Below the pieces are notes generated by a model. That model was not told the origin of the DNA and made no database searches. It saw only the letters and a list, made by a program, of their open reading frames with translations. Positions 24,236 through 36,167 of a DNA stretch of 64,000 bases are shown piece after piece. This stretch comes from Megamerina dolium. Taxonomy: Eukaryota > Arthropoda > Insecta > Diptera > Megamerinidae. The DNA lies in the NCBI GenBank assembly GCA_963854835.1, contig OY978529.1:34096055-34160054 (forward strand), in the 5' to 3' direction. The translations under genes were made by a program, and so were the position numbers. The stretch's first letter is position 1. Each line of letters begins with the position of its first letter.

Positions 24236-25429
24236 TATTTGTAATTGTTTATAGAAAAAAGTTCAAAAGTATAAATATGTTTACTTGATTAGATTGGTTT
24301 AATACAAAGTATGAAATTATTGTATTATTTTTATTGTTTAACACATTTCAAAGGCTTATGGACACTTTTGAGTGTTTCGAAGATGAAATATGTTTTTTCT
24401 TAGGACCCTGTGTTTTTTTTAATGTTTTGTTTGATTTTAATTGAAACATGGATTATGTTTAGATTGTTTTACTTCATTTGAATCACACACACGCACACTT
24501 GATTCAGGTATATTCTGTTTCTCTGTAGATTATTTATATTTAAATTTGTTTGTGCTGTATTTTATTTGTCATGAACTTATCAAAGTGCCGTCTTACATAG
24601 CACTTAAATATAATCCAGTTTAACCTTAACTTAACACTCACTTAGTTATGTGTATGAACGATAAAACGAATGATTATATCACCTTGTTATTTACATGTCA
24701 TTGTACTACGCAATATAAATGCATACCTTTTGTTCTTACATGTTCTTAATATCCCTTTGTTTTCCCCAGTCTAAGGTTTTTTAATTTTAATTTTATCATA
24801 TTTTTTCTTATTATCATCACAAAATTGTGTGTATTATTTATAGTAATTAAAAAAAGAAGAAGAAGAAAACAAAAAAAAAACAAATTTTTCATGTTCTGAA
24901 TATTTCTTGATATTGTATTTATTTATATCGTACATATTTTTGGTCATTTTATATGAAAAAATACATTTGCTTTTTATTATTGCATTCACATTTTCATTTG
25001 AATGCGTTATTGTTATACCCACACATCTTTTTGGATGAAATGTTTTATGAAATTTCTTATAGAAATTTCTTCATATTTTTCTTTGCATTTAATTGAGTTG
25101 GTATTTTATTTATAAGAATAGCAGAATAGTGAACAAATTTGTATCTCTGGATACGGATTTTTTGTTTTTAGATCTGTTTGGCACTAGGTCAAAGAAGGAG
25201 GTTTAATTTAGTTTTAGAGTTTTAGAAGTCGATGTACATATTAAAAGAGTAGATAATTTTTCTCATTGCAATACCGTAAATTGCATTCCCATTTGTTATA
25301 GCAAAGTCTACCAACTTTAAAAATTTTTAAATAGCTCAAATTTGGTAATACCGACTCTTAGATACCCCACACTATCACAGATGAAGAGCAGCACAATCAA
25401 AAAAATATACATTTGTATGAGTTTGTATT
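24236..25429. other. AT-rich intron DNA, no gene seen
   Basis: T- and A-rich sequence with short frames of low complexity only. Confidence 0.55.
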
Positions 25430-26350
25430 CTTATTTGTATGTAACCAAGTTTAAGCACCATAGCTTCATATTTCTGTGCGAAATTGGTGAATAAACACAC
25501 TTTTGTATGGGAGGTCGATGTAATTTTTTTTCGATTTTGTCCCTTTTTTAATTTATGTATTTATTAGCAAATATATTTGTGTACATCAAGTTTCAGCTGC
25601 ATAGCTTTGTATTTTCGTGCGAAAAGAGTGAAAAAGTATATACGAAAATAGATGTTTGTTTGGGAGTTATATGTGGTTTTCATTTGGTTACGCCCATTTT
25701 TGACTATGTTAATTCTCGTGTACATGTGACCTCATCTACCGAATATTAACTTGATAACTTTATATTTTTATGCGCAAAGTGTGAAAGCATTCATACGGAA
25801 GCATACTTTTATATGGGAGGTAGGCGTGTTTTTTATCCATTTACGCCCATTTTCTATAATATAAATTCTATTATGCAAATGATCTCAAATACCAAGTATT
25901 AGCTTGATAGAAGCATACATTTGTATGGGAGTTAGCTGTGGGTTTTATTCGATCCCCCCCAAGATCTCGAGCTGGTGCATTTATAAGTAAATATATTTGT
26001 ATATACGAAGTTTCAGCTCCATAGCTTTACATTTTCGTACGAAAAGTCTGAAAAAATACATACAAAATCGAACTTTTTTATGGAATATTTTCGAGTATAT
26101 TAATTCTCTTGTATAAATAATTTCACCGACCAAATATTAGCATGATAGTTTTATATTTTCCAGCTCAAAATGTAAATACATACATGCGAAAATGTATTTT
26201 TGTACAGAAGGTAGGCATGATTTTTATCCAATTTTGTCCATTTAGACCACAATCATCCCCTTGTTGATGAAAATAATCTTATGGCATTATTTTTCAGCTC
26301 GATTGCTCCATAACTACTCCAAAACCACATCTTCATTGCAATTTGTTGTC
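25430..26350 (+). repeat. Degenerate tandem array, about 150 bp period, same type as the mib2 intron array
   Basis: Text such as CCAAGTTTAAGCACCATAGC, TTTGTATTTTCGTGCGAAAA, 'CATACTTTTATATGGGAGGT' and TTACGCCCATTTT recurs near 25450, 25600, 25750, 25895 and 26020. The order of sub-motifs is as in 7122-8669, in the same orientation. Confidence 0.75.
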
Positions 26351-26999
26351 AAATATTGCACATAATTTTTCACACTGTATAATTAATTTAGGATTCGTAT
26401 TCGAAAATCGGTCAATAAATTTCATTGAATGTTAATATTCGATAAACGGATTTTTGTAAACTTCGAATCAATTGGAAACTCTAGAAAATAAGAAAGGTGC
26501 TTTAAAATGTCATCATCTATTGATAGAATTAAGCATTTCTGTAAAGTGCCTCTGTACACAACAGAACTCTGTAAAGTTCAATGTAGGTTTTCTTACAAAT
26601 GCATTATACGAGTGAGTGTATACTTGATGCTAAGGCATGCAATGTTAATCAAATAAAATATGTAAAAAATATACTGTGTGAGAATGTAGGCAACAAGTTG
26701 GAATATTTTGTTTACTTGCGTGTTTTTATATCATACATACTTATGTACATAGTATGTACATGTAATTGGAACAATTAAATTGAGTCAATGATGTGGTTAT
26801 TGATTTTGTTCTCTTAGTCATTTTTTAATATCAATTTTTTTTTGTTTTTGCTATTTCAATTATATAAAAACGTGTATAGTAATTGAACTCAAATTTAATT
26901 TAATCTAATAATAATTCTATAAATATATTAATAATACAATAGATTTGAATTAATCTCAACGTACTTATAAAATTGTAGCGGTATTCACTATTATGCGTA
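26351..26999. other. AT-rich intron DNA, no gene seen
   Basis: No supported feature; short open frames only. Confidence 0.5.
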
Positions 27000-28240
27000 T
27001 AAGATCTTGCAAAATTGCATAAAAATCATTTGCGAATAAGTTTTCTGAAGTTTACGTTGTAGTACTATTGGTGAATCGTGAATTTATTACTTATCAGCTC
27101 TTTGAAGTATCAAATCAGTATTGCATATGCATAGCATAAATAAGCTATACATTTTTAGTGTTGCCTATTTTCAAGCGCTTAGTAAATTCATATATCTTCA
27201 TTTTATTATTGTAATTGATAGGTGCCATAGCTCAGTGGTTAGTGTATTGGTCTTCTGATCTGTAGGTCATGGGTTCAATCCCGGCTGAAGCATAGGAAAT
27301 TTAATATCGAAAAGATTATTCTTTCGAACGGTACCCACCTGTCTGCGAGCAATTGGCAATTCTTACGGCAGTAACAATTTGCCATGGAAAAGTTTCTAAA
27401 AGAACTCTGTGACAAAGCTCAGAAAAAGTGATATCGCAAGAGTTCTACCGTTCGGAACCAGCTAAAATATAACACGCACAACAGTAATGGAAGAGAAGCT
27501 CGGCCAAAGAGCACTTCGGAGCTTATAAGTGCCACATATTTATTTATTTATTTATTTTTTTCAATTGACAATTTTGCAGTAATAGTTTGCAACACAATAT
27601 GCATTGGAATGTGTCTGGCGAAATTGCAAAAGAGCAAATATTTCCATTGCATTCCAAACACCATTTTTAAAAGTAACCTTCTAATACCATTGGTGAATCA
27701 ACTTGGTTTATATTTTGTTCTAATTCAGCTATTTGAAGCGTGGAATCAGATACAGAGTGTACTTCTTCAGTGTTGCGTACTTCCAAGCATATATTTATAC
27801 ATTTGGTTGTGCTGACAAATTTTGCCTATTTCTTTAGAACATTCTATGTTGTTTAAAATGGTTGGTTTGCAATACTATTGATGATTCAATTTGGTTCAAA
27901 TCCACTTTTTGAAATGTGAAATTAATATTGCATATGCATAGCAAATATATGCTAAAGGTTTTAGTGTTGTAAGCTTCCATGTGCACCGTAAATGTATATC
28001 TGTACATTTTCGTGCTGTGATTGCAAACGTTACAATAATATTTTGCATATACTCCATTACAAAACCATATTATCCTGATTCTGAATACGAATTGCAAGGA
28101 TCAATTGGTTTACATTTTATTCAATAGCTGCATTCTTTTGTAAGCGAATGCGAGCAATACAATTTTGCATATACTCCATTGCATAACCATATGCGCTGGA
28201 TTATGAATACCACATAAACTGAATTTAATGAAATATATAA
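27000..28240. repeat. Worn tandem repeat split by a SINE
   Basis: A block with 'CTATTGGTGAATC', a stretch like GTATCAAATCAGTATTGC, ATATGCATAGCA and TTTTAGTGTTG is seen at about 27065-27180, 27688-27790 and 27868-27990. A related 'TTTTGCATATACTCCATT' repeats at 28038 and 28158. The larger gap between the first two blocks is accounted for by the SINE at 27221-27560, so the array predates it. Confidence 0.6.
27221..27560 (+). mobile_element. tRNA-derived SINE, copy 2
   Basis: A box TAGCTCAGTGG (27228-27238), B box GGTTCAATCCC (27272-27282), the same body as copy 1, and an (ATTT)n tail ending near 27560. Flanks AATTGATA / AATTGACA may be a worn target duplication. It differs from copy 1 by scattered substitutions. 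Confidence 0.85.
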
Positions 28241-29278
28241 TTGCAATAATAAATAAAATCCACACAATGTGCAGCATTTATATCATCGATTTTTGTGTGT
28301 TTATCTGACAGAGCTAGCACTCTGACTAACTACAAATGGAAAATTTGTTAAATATTTTTTCAGCAGATATTGAAGATAGACAATTTTTAAAATGTATTCT
28401 TTTATACATATGTTTTCGTTTGATTTACTTGATTACTTTATTTAACTTGGCTCTGAATCATTGACAAATACAGATGTGAAAAATATTTTCAGCATCACTC
28501 ATAGTTCGTATTCGTGGCTGTTGAAAGATTTGTTTTTTTTTTTTTTATTAAAAGGGGTCTTATTTTGTAATTTCAAAACATTACTTCCTCACTTTTTGTG
28601 CGGTTTATGACTAAGGCGTTGTAGAAATTTGTGTACATATACCATATGAGAATTCTATTTATGAAATCACAATGAAAATGTTGTAAGTGAAAATGTCTAT
28701 AATATTGAAGCATACTTTTAGGCATTGAATTTGTTTGGTTTTGGTCTTTTTTTGAAGTAATGAAGTGAGAGATTTTCGTTTACCTAAGGCCTAAAATATA
28801 GTAGCTATAATATTTTCCACATTTAACATATTTATGTTATGTTATGTTGCTATATCCAAGAATATTAAATTATATTTGTATTGAAAATTGCTTATATTTT
28901 TTTTTTCCATTCAAATATTCCTGATTTTCTCTTGGGGAAAAATCATAAACCTGCATACAATATAAACTGTCAACTCCCTAGAAATTTCACATAGAAACAA
29001 TTGTTTAATTTTTATTCATATCATCAAATATAAAGCTGTACCTACTAATGGTACCTTGTGATTATAATTCCTGAGAAAATAAAAAACAACACACACTATT
29101 TATAATCAGATGTTTATTTAATTTGCTCTTATTATTACTGTTATTATTATCAATTTTATTGCCATTTTATATTTTTATGTGTGCTAATTTATTGTCATTT
29201 AAAAAATCAACAATTGATTTTTTGATGGGATGGTTTATTGGTTTATAAGTGTGTACATATGTATGTATGTGTAACATC
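28241..29278. other. AT-rich intron DNA, no gene seen
   Basis: Contains a run of Ts near 28535. It would include the 3' UTR of the minus-strand terminal exon at 29279-29472 if that is real; TTTATT (AATAAA on the minus strand) occurs near 29112. Confidence 0.45.
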
Positions 29279-29472
29279 TTAAAATAAAATGCCATTTGAT
29301 AAGATATTGGCGCTGTGCTGTTTTGTCAGTACTTGTCGCTGATAATTACGCACACGTTGTTGGTGTTGCTTGCATTTACAATCATTTGGTTTGCACTTGC
29401 ATGACTTTTTAACACCTGCGTCACCACTAACACCACCACCACCACCACCACCACCATCAATGACATGTTTCC
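29279..29472 (-). CDS. Candidate 3' terminal exon, Cys/Lys-rich C-terminus
   Basis: Read on the minus strand, an acceptor TTTTTCATAG is followed by 2 nt plus 63 codons and a TAA stop. The product starts after a split codon with KHVID, then a Gly8 run from a (GGT)8 microsatellite, then KKSCKCKPNDCKCKQ, a basic Gln/Arg stretch (QRVRNYQRQV), and ends NGILF. The tight Cys-x-Cys pairs suggest metal binding or disulphides. I do not recognise the family. It opens in phase 1, exactly matching the donor of the start-codon exon at 53829-53982 and the phase of the other terminal exon at 42236-42468, so it may be an alternative 3' end of one gene. The frame is short, so it could be accidental. Confidence 0.45.
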
Positions 29473-29774
29473 CTATGAAAAATTATAATGTGATATTAAT
29501 CTGAAAAATTTATTGATATAATAATTAAAATTATAAGTATAGGTGGTAATATTTGTATGCATTATATTTGAAATATAACTTTAAACCAACAGATCTACAT
29601 ATATACTTATATAGTTATTAGGGTGTGTCAAATTTTTAAACATAAAATTTGCATTATTTCAAACATTTCTCACTAAAGGAAGCAAACAAATTAATTCGTG
29701 AAGAATTAATGGTTCTCAGTCAAACAATTCAGAACTGTAGGGACAATTCCTTGTCAGTTTGTCTATTTTCAAGC
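29473..29774. other. Short gene-free stretch upstream of the exon candidate
   Basis: AT-rich; minus-strand intron if the exon is real. Confidence 0.4.
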
Positions 29775-30620
29775 GTTTTTGGGTTCATTTTGTATGAGGG
29801 CCACCTTAAGGGGTGAAGATAGGCAGTAAGTGTGTACAGGAAAAATGTTGAGATGTAAAAATTAATAGGGGTCAGTGATAAATTGTATCTCGGTTGAGGT
29901 ATTTTGGGAGCAATGGGAGCATATTTTATAAAAACGTCAATTTCAACTTCAATTGACCGAGTTTTCTTCTCAATATTTCTTCGCAACCAACTCCCTTGAC
30001 TCCTCAAATGGACTCCCATACAAAATTATCTGAAAATCGGCAAATATATGCCTTGAAATATATGATCAATCCTATTTGTTTCTCTCCAAGCGTAATTAGC
30101 ACCCTCTCCATGCCTCAAGGGGACTCCCATATAAAATCAACACAAAAACACAAATTTCCACATAGCTGCTTGGAGTGTTGAAATGTATGACCGCCTCCCA
30201 TTTCCGATCATCAACATTTTCTCCAAACATGTTGTAGTTACTCCTCTTCACGAGGGCTCCAACACAAAATTATCCCAGTGAAAAGCGACACATTTCTCGA
30301 TTGCTGCCAAGGAATCGCCCCTAGGGCATTGAAATGTATGAGCACCTTCCATTAAATTTCTCCTCTCCAATATTTCCTTCAAACATGGTTGCTTTCTATC
30401 GCCTCCTCCTGCAAACACACCTTAAATCCGACAAATTACCCGTTAACTGTCCAGAAATCGGCCCTAGAGTGCTAAGAAGGGATGACCGACCCCCAATAAC
30501 TTTCTCTCATCAACATTTTCTCTAAACATATTTATTTTTATTTTCTCAACATTTATTCTCCAAACATGTTTACCTCCCATCTCCAACTCTTCGGTAGGTT
30601 TCCCTACAAAATTGATGCTT
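29775..30620. repeat. Second-family tandem array, two arms in opposite orientation
   Basis: 29775-29950 is the minus orientation (TTTTGTATGAGGGCCACCTT). From about 29990 the same motif runs in plus orientation (GACTCCCATACAAAATTA near 30007, again near 30122 and 30247, then worn copies to 30620). Related to 23200-24070 and 37360-37690. Confidence 0.7.
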
Positions 30621-33367
30621 TTATAAGGACTGCACAAATGCTTTCTTCCTTAGGGAAAAGCCGCTGAAAAGTATCTAAATTTGATGTCATACTTTAAGCC
30701 ACGTTAGCTCCACACAATTTGATCAACCTTAATAGTCATACATGTCATACATCAGCAATACCACAAAAGTGAAAAAACCTTCAATTGTTCATATGTAAAC
30801 GTATCGTCAATAAATGATAGATTTGATTATCTTATCAAATTATATTTGTTTAGACTTTCATTATACTAAGTATGTAGTAGTTCATAGAGACCTTCCCATA
30901 ATTATCTAATTTATGACATATACGAGTAACTGAACATTTTTTTTTTTTTTTTTGGGTAAAGAAAAATACTTACATTTTTTTGTACGTACAATACAAATAC
31001 AGTGTGAGATTCAAATACGCAGCGAAACAAAAAATGTTTACTAAATAGATATCATATCAGATACTCGTGTCGAATACTTAATAGTATTTTCCATTACCTG
31101 TTATTCTATCTACTCGCGTGAATCGAGTTATTTTTAACCCATATCGTGTTCAACATTGTTTTTGTTACGAAAATCAACAAAGTGTTGTGGTTTTTTATTC
31201 ATCAAAGACCATCTACAATAATTTTGAATTAGAGACTCTACCCTTAATGCTTGCCTACGTCTTTATTAAACCACCTAGGACCATCAATGGCCATATTCCG
31301 ATATTTTTCAAACGATAAATATATTCATTCGAATGCAAACCATAAAGGAAATTAATGTGACTCAAAACAACTCACTTTTAGGCGCTCAGCAATGAAAGGG
31401 GCGCATGATAAGTTATCACAAAAAACCCCATACACTTGGAAATACATTTATAACACACCAATGATATCCATCTTGAAAAATTATTAATACCTGATCACTA
31501 AAGGGATATTTTACTATATTTTTAAAACACGCTGGTCTTGCGAGATATTGCGAATAATAAAAATTTATAAAATTCGATGTTCTTGAACATTTAGGAAATA
31601 AGATATAAGCCTAAAAGTATGCAAACAAAATATTTCGAAAAAATCACCGAATATTTTTTAAAATCATTATAAACTTGTTTTTTAATTCTGATGTATAGTA
31701 AACTCTCTTTGAAACATATTTTCGAAAACTAAATGAAAGCCAATAAAATTCGATGATCTTGAACATTTAAGAAACAAAACACAAGCTAAAGAGTATGCAA
31801 ACAAAAAATAGCGGTCTCTCGAACAGCTGTTTTTTATGAAAAATTTTATGTATCATATATCCATTTTTCATTGAAGTTTTTGAAAATTTATACTTTTCAT
31901 GATGTATTACGGGTTTTAGGAATATCTTCAAGTACACAGTCTCACAAAAAAGTAACATGTCCAGCGGACCAAAGTAGACGTATTCTTTCGTGGAACTATG
32001 AATAGTTTTCCACGATCATTAGCGTATGATTCAGTATGATTCAAAATGAGTTTATCGCACAAGAAAAATTTTTAAATACACCTTTTGAACTTCAAAATAC
32101 GTGAATAATATCAAAACTGCTATATATATATTCTCAGTTTAAGAACAAAAGTAACATCGACTAATAATCATTAATTCCAGATTTTGAGTCGCTGAATCCG
32201 GATTCGTGATTCGAGTTTCGTCATCGTTTTCAGGCTTTTTTCTAACCTCTAAAATTTCGGTTTTCGGCCATTTGTAGTTCTTTTTAGTTTAGAAAGAAAC
32301 ATTTCAGTTATAGCAGTGGAAATCCTACCACAGATTTGAATTCAGCGATCCAAAATCCAAAAAGTTGATTAGTTGAACCGTTAATAAATATAATTTTTGT
32401 TATTTTTCATATGTTTTCAAGTGGAAAATTGGTATTTAAAATTTTTTTTTTTAACGATAAATTAATTTTACGCTAAAGATAGCAGCAAATTATTCGTAGA
32501 TCCGATGTATCAAAGTAACATTTACAAACAAATTTTTTTTTTAGTAGGCAATGGGTTAAATATGTTGTGCATATTTAACGTAATGCTCTGATGTACCTAT
32601 TTATAGTATATAGTATGTTGTTAAACCACATGAAATCGAATATTATTTTTTGATTGCGCTGCAAATTGCATAATTTATTTTTTAAATTTATTTTATTAGC
32701 TTACTTTTATTGTTGCTGGTATTACTTGTATTTTGCCGCTTGGCAGATTTTCTAGTATTACCGATTGAATGCAAAAGGCGTGTGAACATTTTGTTTTTTC
32801 TTTTTTTTTTTGTATATGAAATTGAGATTGGAAATATTTTCTCGACTTGAATTATTTTAATACAATTTCACTGACGATATTTTTGAATACTACTACTCCA
32901 GTCAAAGGTTGATTTTAAAATGGTTATTTGAGGTGAGCGCATATAAATTATTTAGTAATTTCAAATTATTTAATCATATTGTGGTTTCAATGAATTTACA
33001 TATACAATTGTATTACATTTCATTGCTTTCAAATAAAATGGGAATACTAAATAGATTATTTGTAATCATTGTTGGTTTTTTTTACGATTTCTCATGCGAC
33101 AAAAAACAGAAATCGTAGGTAGAGGGTTCGCATAATTGACTTCAAACAAAAAATAACCAAAATAATTTTAATTTCATAGTTTTAATCGTTTCCATTTGCT
33201 CAACATAATTTCCATTAATTTCTATAGATTTTTTAAACCGGTAGATCCACTTTCTAAAACAGTCTTAGGGATCTGACTTTTTAAGGTGTACAATTTCAAG
33301 ATTAACTGCTTAAATTATTACCGAAGACCCTTCCTCTGCAAAAGAGAAAATGTTTTTTTAAACACAC
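30621..33367. other. Gene-free AT-rich stretch
   Basis: One direct duplication: 'AAAATTCGATGTTCTTGAAC' through GTATGCAAACAAA at about 31568-31635 recurs with changes at about 31746-31810. No gene or transposon end was recognised. Confidence 0.5.
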
Positions 33368-33754
33368 TAAAATCAGACGGCCGTGGCTCAGTGGTTAGTG
33401 TGTTGGCCTTCTGATCTGTAGGTCGTGGTTCAATCCCCGGCTCATGCATAATAAATTTAATATCGAAAAGATTTTTCTTTCGAACGGTACCCACCTGTCG
33501 GCAAGCAATTGGCAATTCTTCCGACAGTAACAACTTGCCATGAAAAAGGTTCTAAAAGAACTCTGTGACAAAGCTCAGTAAAAGTGATGTCGCAAGGGTT
33601 CTGCCGTTCGGAACCGGCTAAAATAAGTAGGTCCCTTCTAATACTGTCCAAAATTTAACACGCACAACAATAATTGAAAAGAAGCTCGGCCAATGAGCCC
33701 TTCTGGGCTTTAAGTGCCACATATTTATTTTATTTATTTATAAAATCAGACGGC
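33368..33754 (+). mobile_element. tRNA-derived SINE, copy 3, perfect 14-bp target duplication
   Basis: TAAAATCAGACGGC occurs at 33368-33381 and again at 33741-33754, an exact target-site duplication. Between them are the A box (TGGCTCAGTGG, 33384-33394, one change), B box (33427-33437), the full body and an ATTT tail. This is the most complete copy and includes TTCTAATACTGTCCAAA and 'CACGCACAACAATAATTG', missing from copy 1. Exact duplications mark it as fairly young. Confidence 0.9.
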
Positions 33755-34019
33755 GCTATTTCAAGGAAATATGTTGCTGGACGTATTTCTTCAATCCAAC
33801 AACAGTATACCATCTGCCCAGTTTTCAGAGGAATAACACTGAGAACTTTTTCTATGGAGAAGTAAACTGACATCACTGCTTTTGTTGCTGACTTCGGCTG
33901 GCTCTAACGGGAGCGGTGAAATTAAGTTATACAATGGAATGGAGCAACATAGACGCTGTTTAGTTCTGTAAGGAACATGCAAGTATGTGATACATTGATG
34001 GGTGAAAGACCTAAAGAGC

Positions 34020-34440
34020 CACTGAGGTGGGGATATACGGACCTAGAACCAAATATTCAGCACCCATGTGTAATTACCCAAGTATTTTTCAAGCAAAGAT
34101 TCTTCCGATCGATAAATGCGCGCAGCCTAATCTGAATAGAAAGTACGAGAAACAAAAAATATAGCCAAACTGCCCTTCGAGCACTCATCTCATATAAGGT
34201 GGACTGCAAGCTAGTATAGGACTGTATACAGAAACTAAACTAGCTAAGGAACAGCAGCAAAATCTGTCTCTGGTGGGTCTCTGGACAAATAGGAATTCAG
34301 AGTAATGATCTAGCTGGCGAACTTACCAGAAAAGGAGCCTCCACGACAATGATTGAGCCAGAACCTTATTGTGGTATATGAACAGGAGTATGACAAGCAA
34401 TGTTAAAAGAACAAGAAAGATAAAATGATAGGCTCCCACC
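34020..34440 (+). mobile_element. Decayed RNase H region of a non-LTR retrotransposon
   Basis: A plus-strand frame reads like the RNase H C-terminal half: a WWVSGQIGIQSNDLAGELTR stretch, matching the usual 'W.PGH.GI.GNE.AD.LAR' pattern with catalytic His lost. Upstream frames are broken by stops. Likely the same broad class (R1/LOA/I-like) as 1-650. Confidence 0.6.
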
Positions 34441-34570
34441 GCTAGGTTAGGTTAGGTTAGGTTATGTGGCTGCCCTCTCTCTGAGAGAACACACTTATTC
34501 CAGAAAGGCCCATTGTGATACCACTGAGCTTCTCTTCAAATGCTGTTGTGCGTGTTAAATTTGGACAGCA
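34440..34570 (-). mobile_element. Retroelement 3' end with (AACCT)n tail
   Basis: On the minus strand the text runs CTGTCCAAATTTAACACGCA, then AGAGAAGCTCAGTGG, CACAATGGGCCTTTCTGG and ends in four AACCT units. The first part matches the 3' region of the SINE family. The last part matches the LINE tail at 560-645. Confidence 0.6.
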
Positions 34571-35327
34571 TTAGTCTAATGCTCCCAACGCTAAGGCCAT
34601 CCAAATTGCTGTTGGGCAATTATAATTGCAAAAGATTTGATTTGTATTGGTTTGTCCAAGAACAGATTAAGAATATTAACCGGTCTTTTCACCGGTCACT
34701 GTAGGTTCAAGGGCCATTCGAGTAATACATCAAATTCAAATTCGAAAAACTCATTGTGTTGATTTCCTTCTGTATCCAAGATGATTGCTTAATATTCGTG
34801 ATACATTCGTGGATCTTTGAATCAAATTTGGACTTCACCAGGTCGACGTTTACGAGATTTATGACCTCTGCGAGATTGGTCCTCCACAGAAAAATGTTCC
34901 ATCTGGAATCTACGAAACGACTTCAAAACGGTCACAAGAGAGGAATAATGCATTCCCTCCACATTTTATTCTATGATTTATAAAGGTATGTACTTGTACC
35001 TACTTTTAGAAAAATATTATTATGCATAGAGATAAGATGTATTTGTTTTTACCATTCCGTCTAAAGGTTGAATGATTGGATTAAGCAAAAATAAAATTTT
35101 AATTAAAAATAAATAGTAAAAATAAAATAAAAAATAGTATACAACAATATTTATCAGTGGTGTTATCAGGATTTTGGCGAGGGCGATGGGGGGCTGGTAG
35201 TCTAAGAAGGAAAAGATGTATACAAGTAAATTCTTAATGAATATATTTAAATATCTATATATTATTATTTTTCTTTGTAACATCTCCATTGAATCTATCC
35301 TGGCCATGCCACTGAGCTTTACAGTTG
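34571..35327. other. No gene seen
   Basis: Moderately AT-rich; short frames only. The stretch at 34640-34950 has a more balanced composition and may be transposon-derived, but I recognise no motif. Confidence 0.4.
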
Positions 35328-35329
35328 TA

Positions 35330-36165
35330 CAGGGTGATTTTTTGGCAACACTGTTTTTGGCAACTCAACTGTTTTCGTGTAACATGCTACTGCCAAACAT
35401 GTTCAGTTTGGTCTACAATTTAACCATGAATCGACTTACAAACGAACAACACTGTGTTCAGCTATGAAGCTCATTTCTGGTTGAATGGATAAGTGAACAA
35501 TCAAAATTGCCGTATTTGGTGTGAAGAGCAGCCAGAAGCATTGCAATGCCAATGCATGCCGAAAAATGCACTGTTTGATGTGAATTATGGGCTGGTGGCA
35601 TCATTGAACTGTACTTTTTCAAGGACGACGAAGGCAGGAATGGCGAGCGCTACCGTGCGATGATTACAAACATTTTTTGGCCCAAAATGGAAGAGCTGGA
35701 CTTGGCTGATATGTGGTTTCAACAAGACGGTGCCACATGCCACACAGCACACGAAACAATGGCCCAATTGAGAGGCGAGTTCGGTGAATAGTTTATTTCA
35801 GGTTTGGGGACGGCCAATTGGCCGCCTAGATCGTGCGATTTAACGCTTTTAGACTATTTTTTGTGGGGCTATGTCAAGGCTCAGGCCTATAGCGACAAGC
35901 CCGCAACGGTTGACGCACTGAAAGCCAATATTGAAGAATTTATTCGTGAAATACCGGTAGATATGTTGGAGAGAGTATGCCAAAATTGGACCCAGCGTAT
36001 GAACCATTTGAGGCACAGTCGCGGTCAACATTTACATGAATTTAGCTTTAAACATTGAATTTATAGATCGTTCTATCGACTCAAATAAAGATTTCATGCA
36101 TTTCTCTAAATTTTATGTGTTTTTTTTTTTTAATCAAATCCGAAGGCTCTTAAAAAATTACCCTG
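35330..36165 (+). mobile_element. Mariner-like transposon remnant (DDE transposase), TA-flanked
   Basis: Ends CAGGGTGATTTTTT (35330-35343) and AAAAAATTACCCTG (36152-36165) are inverted repeats with one mismatch, flanked by TA. Inside, broken frames show EAHFWLNG, then MWFQQDGATCHTAHE around 35710-35755, then WPPRSCDLTLLDYFLWGYVK (35816-35875) and a C-terminus to 36058. The order matches a mariner-like DDE transposase, but the N-terminal half and the first catalytic region are deleted or frameshifted. Confidence 0.85.
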
Positions 36166-36167
36166 TA

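Noticed and set aside
34440..34465. TTAGG-like insect telomere repeat
   Set aside because: Only four units, joined to a retroelement 3' end; a similar short run at 42727 has the same context. These are (AACCT)n tails, not telomeres.
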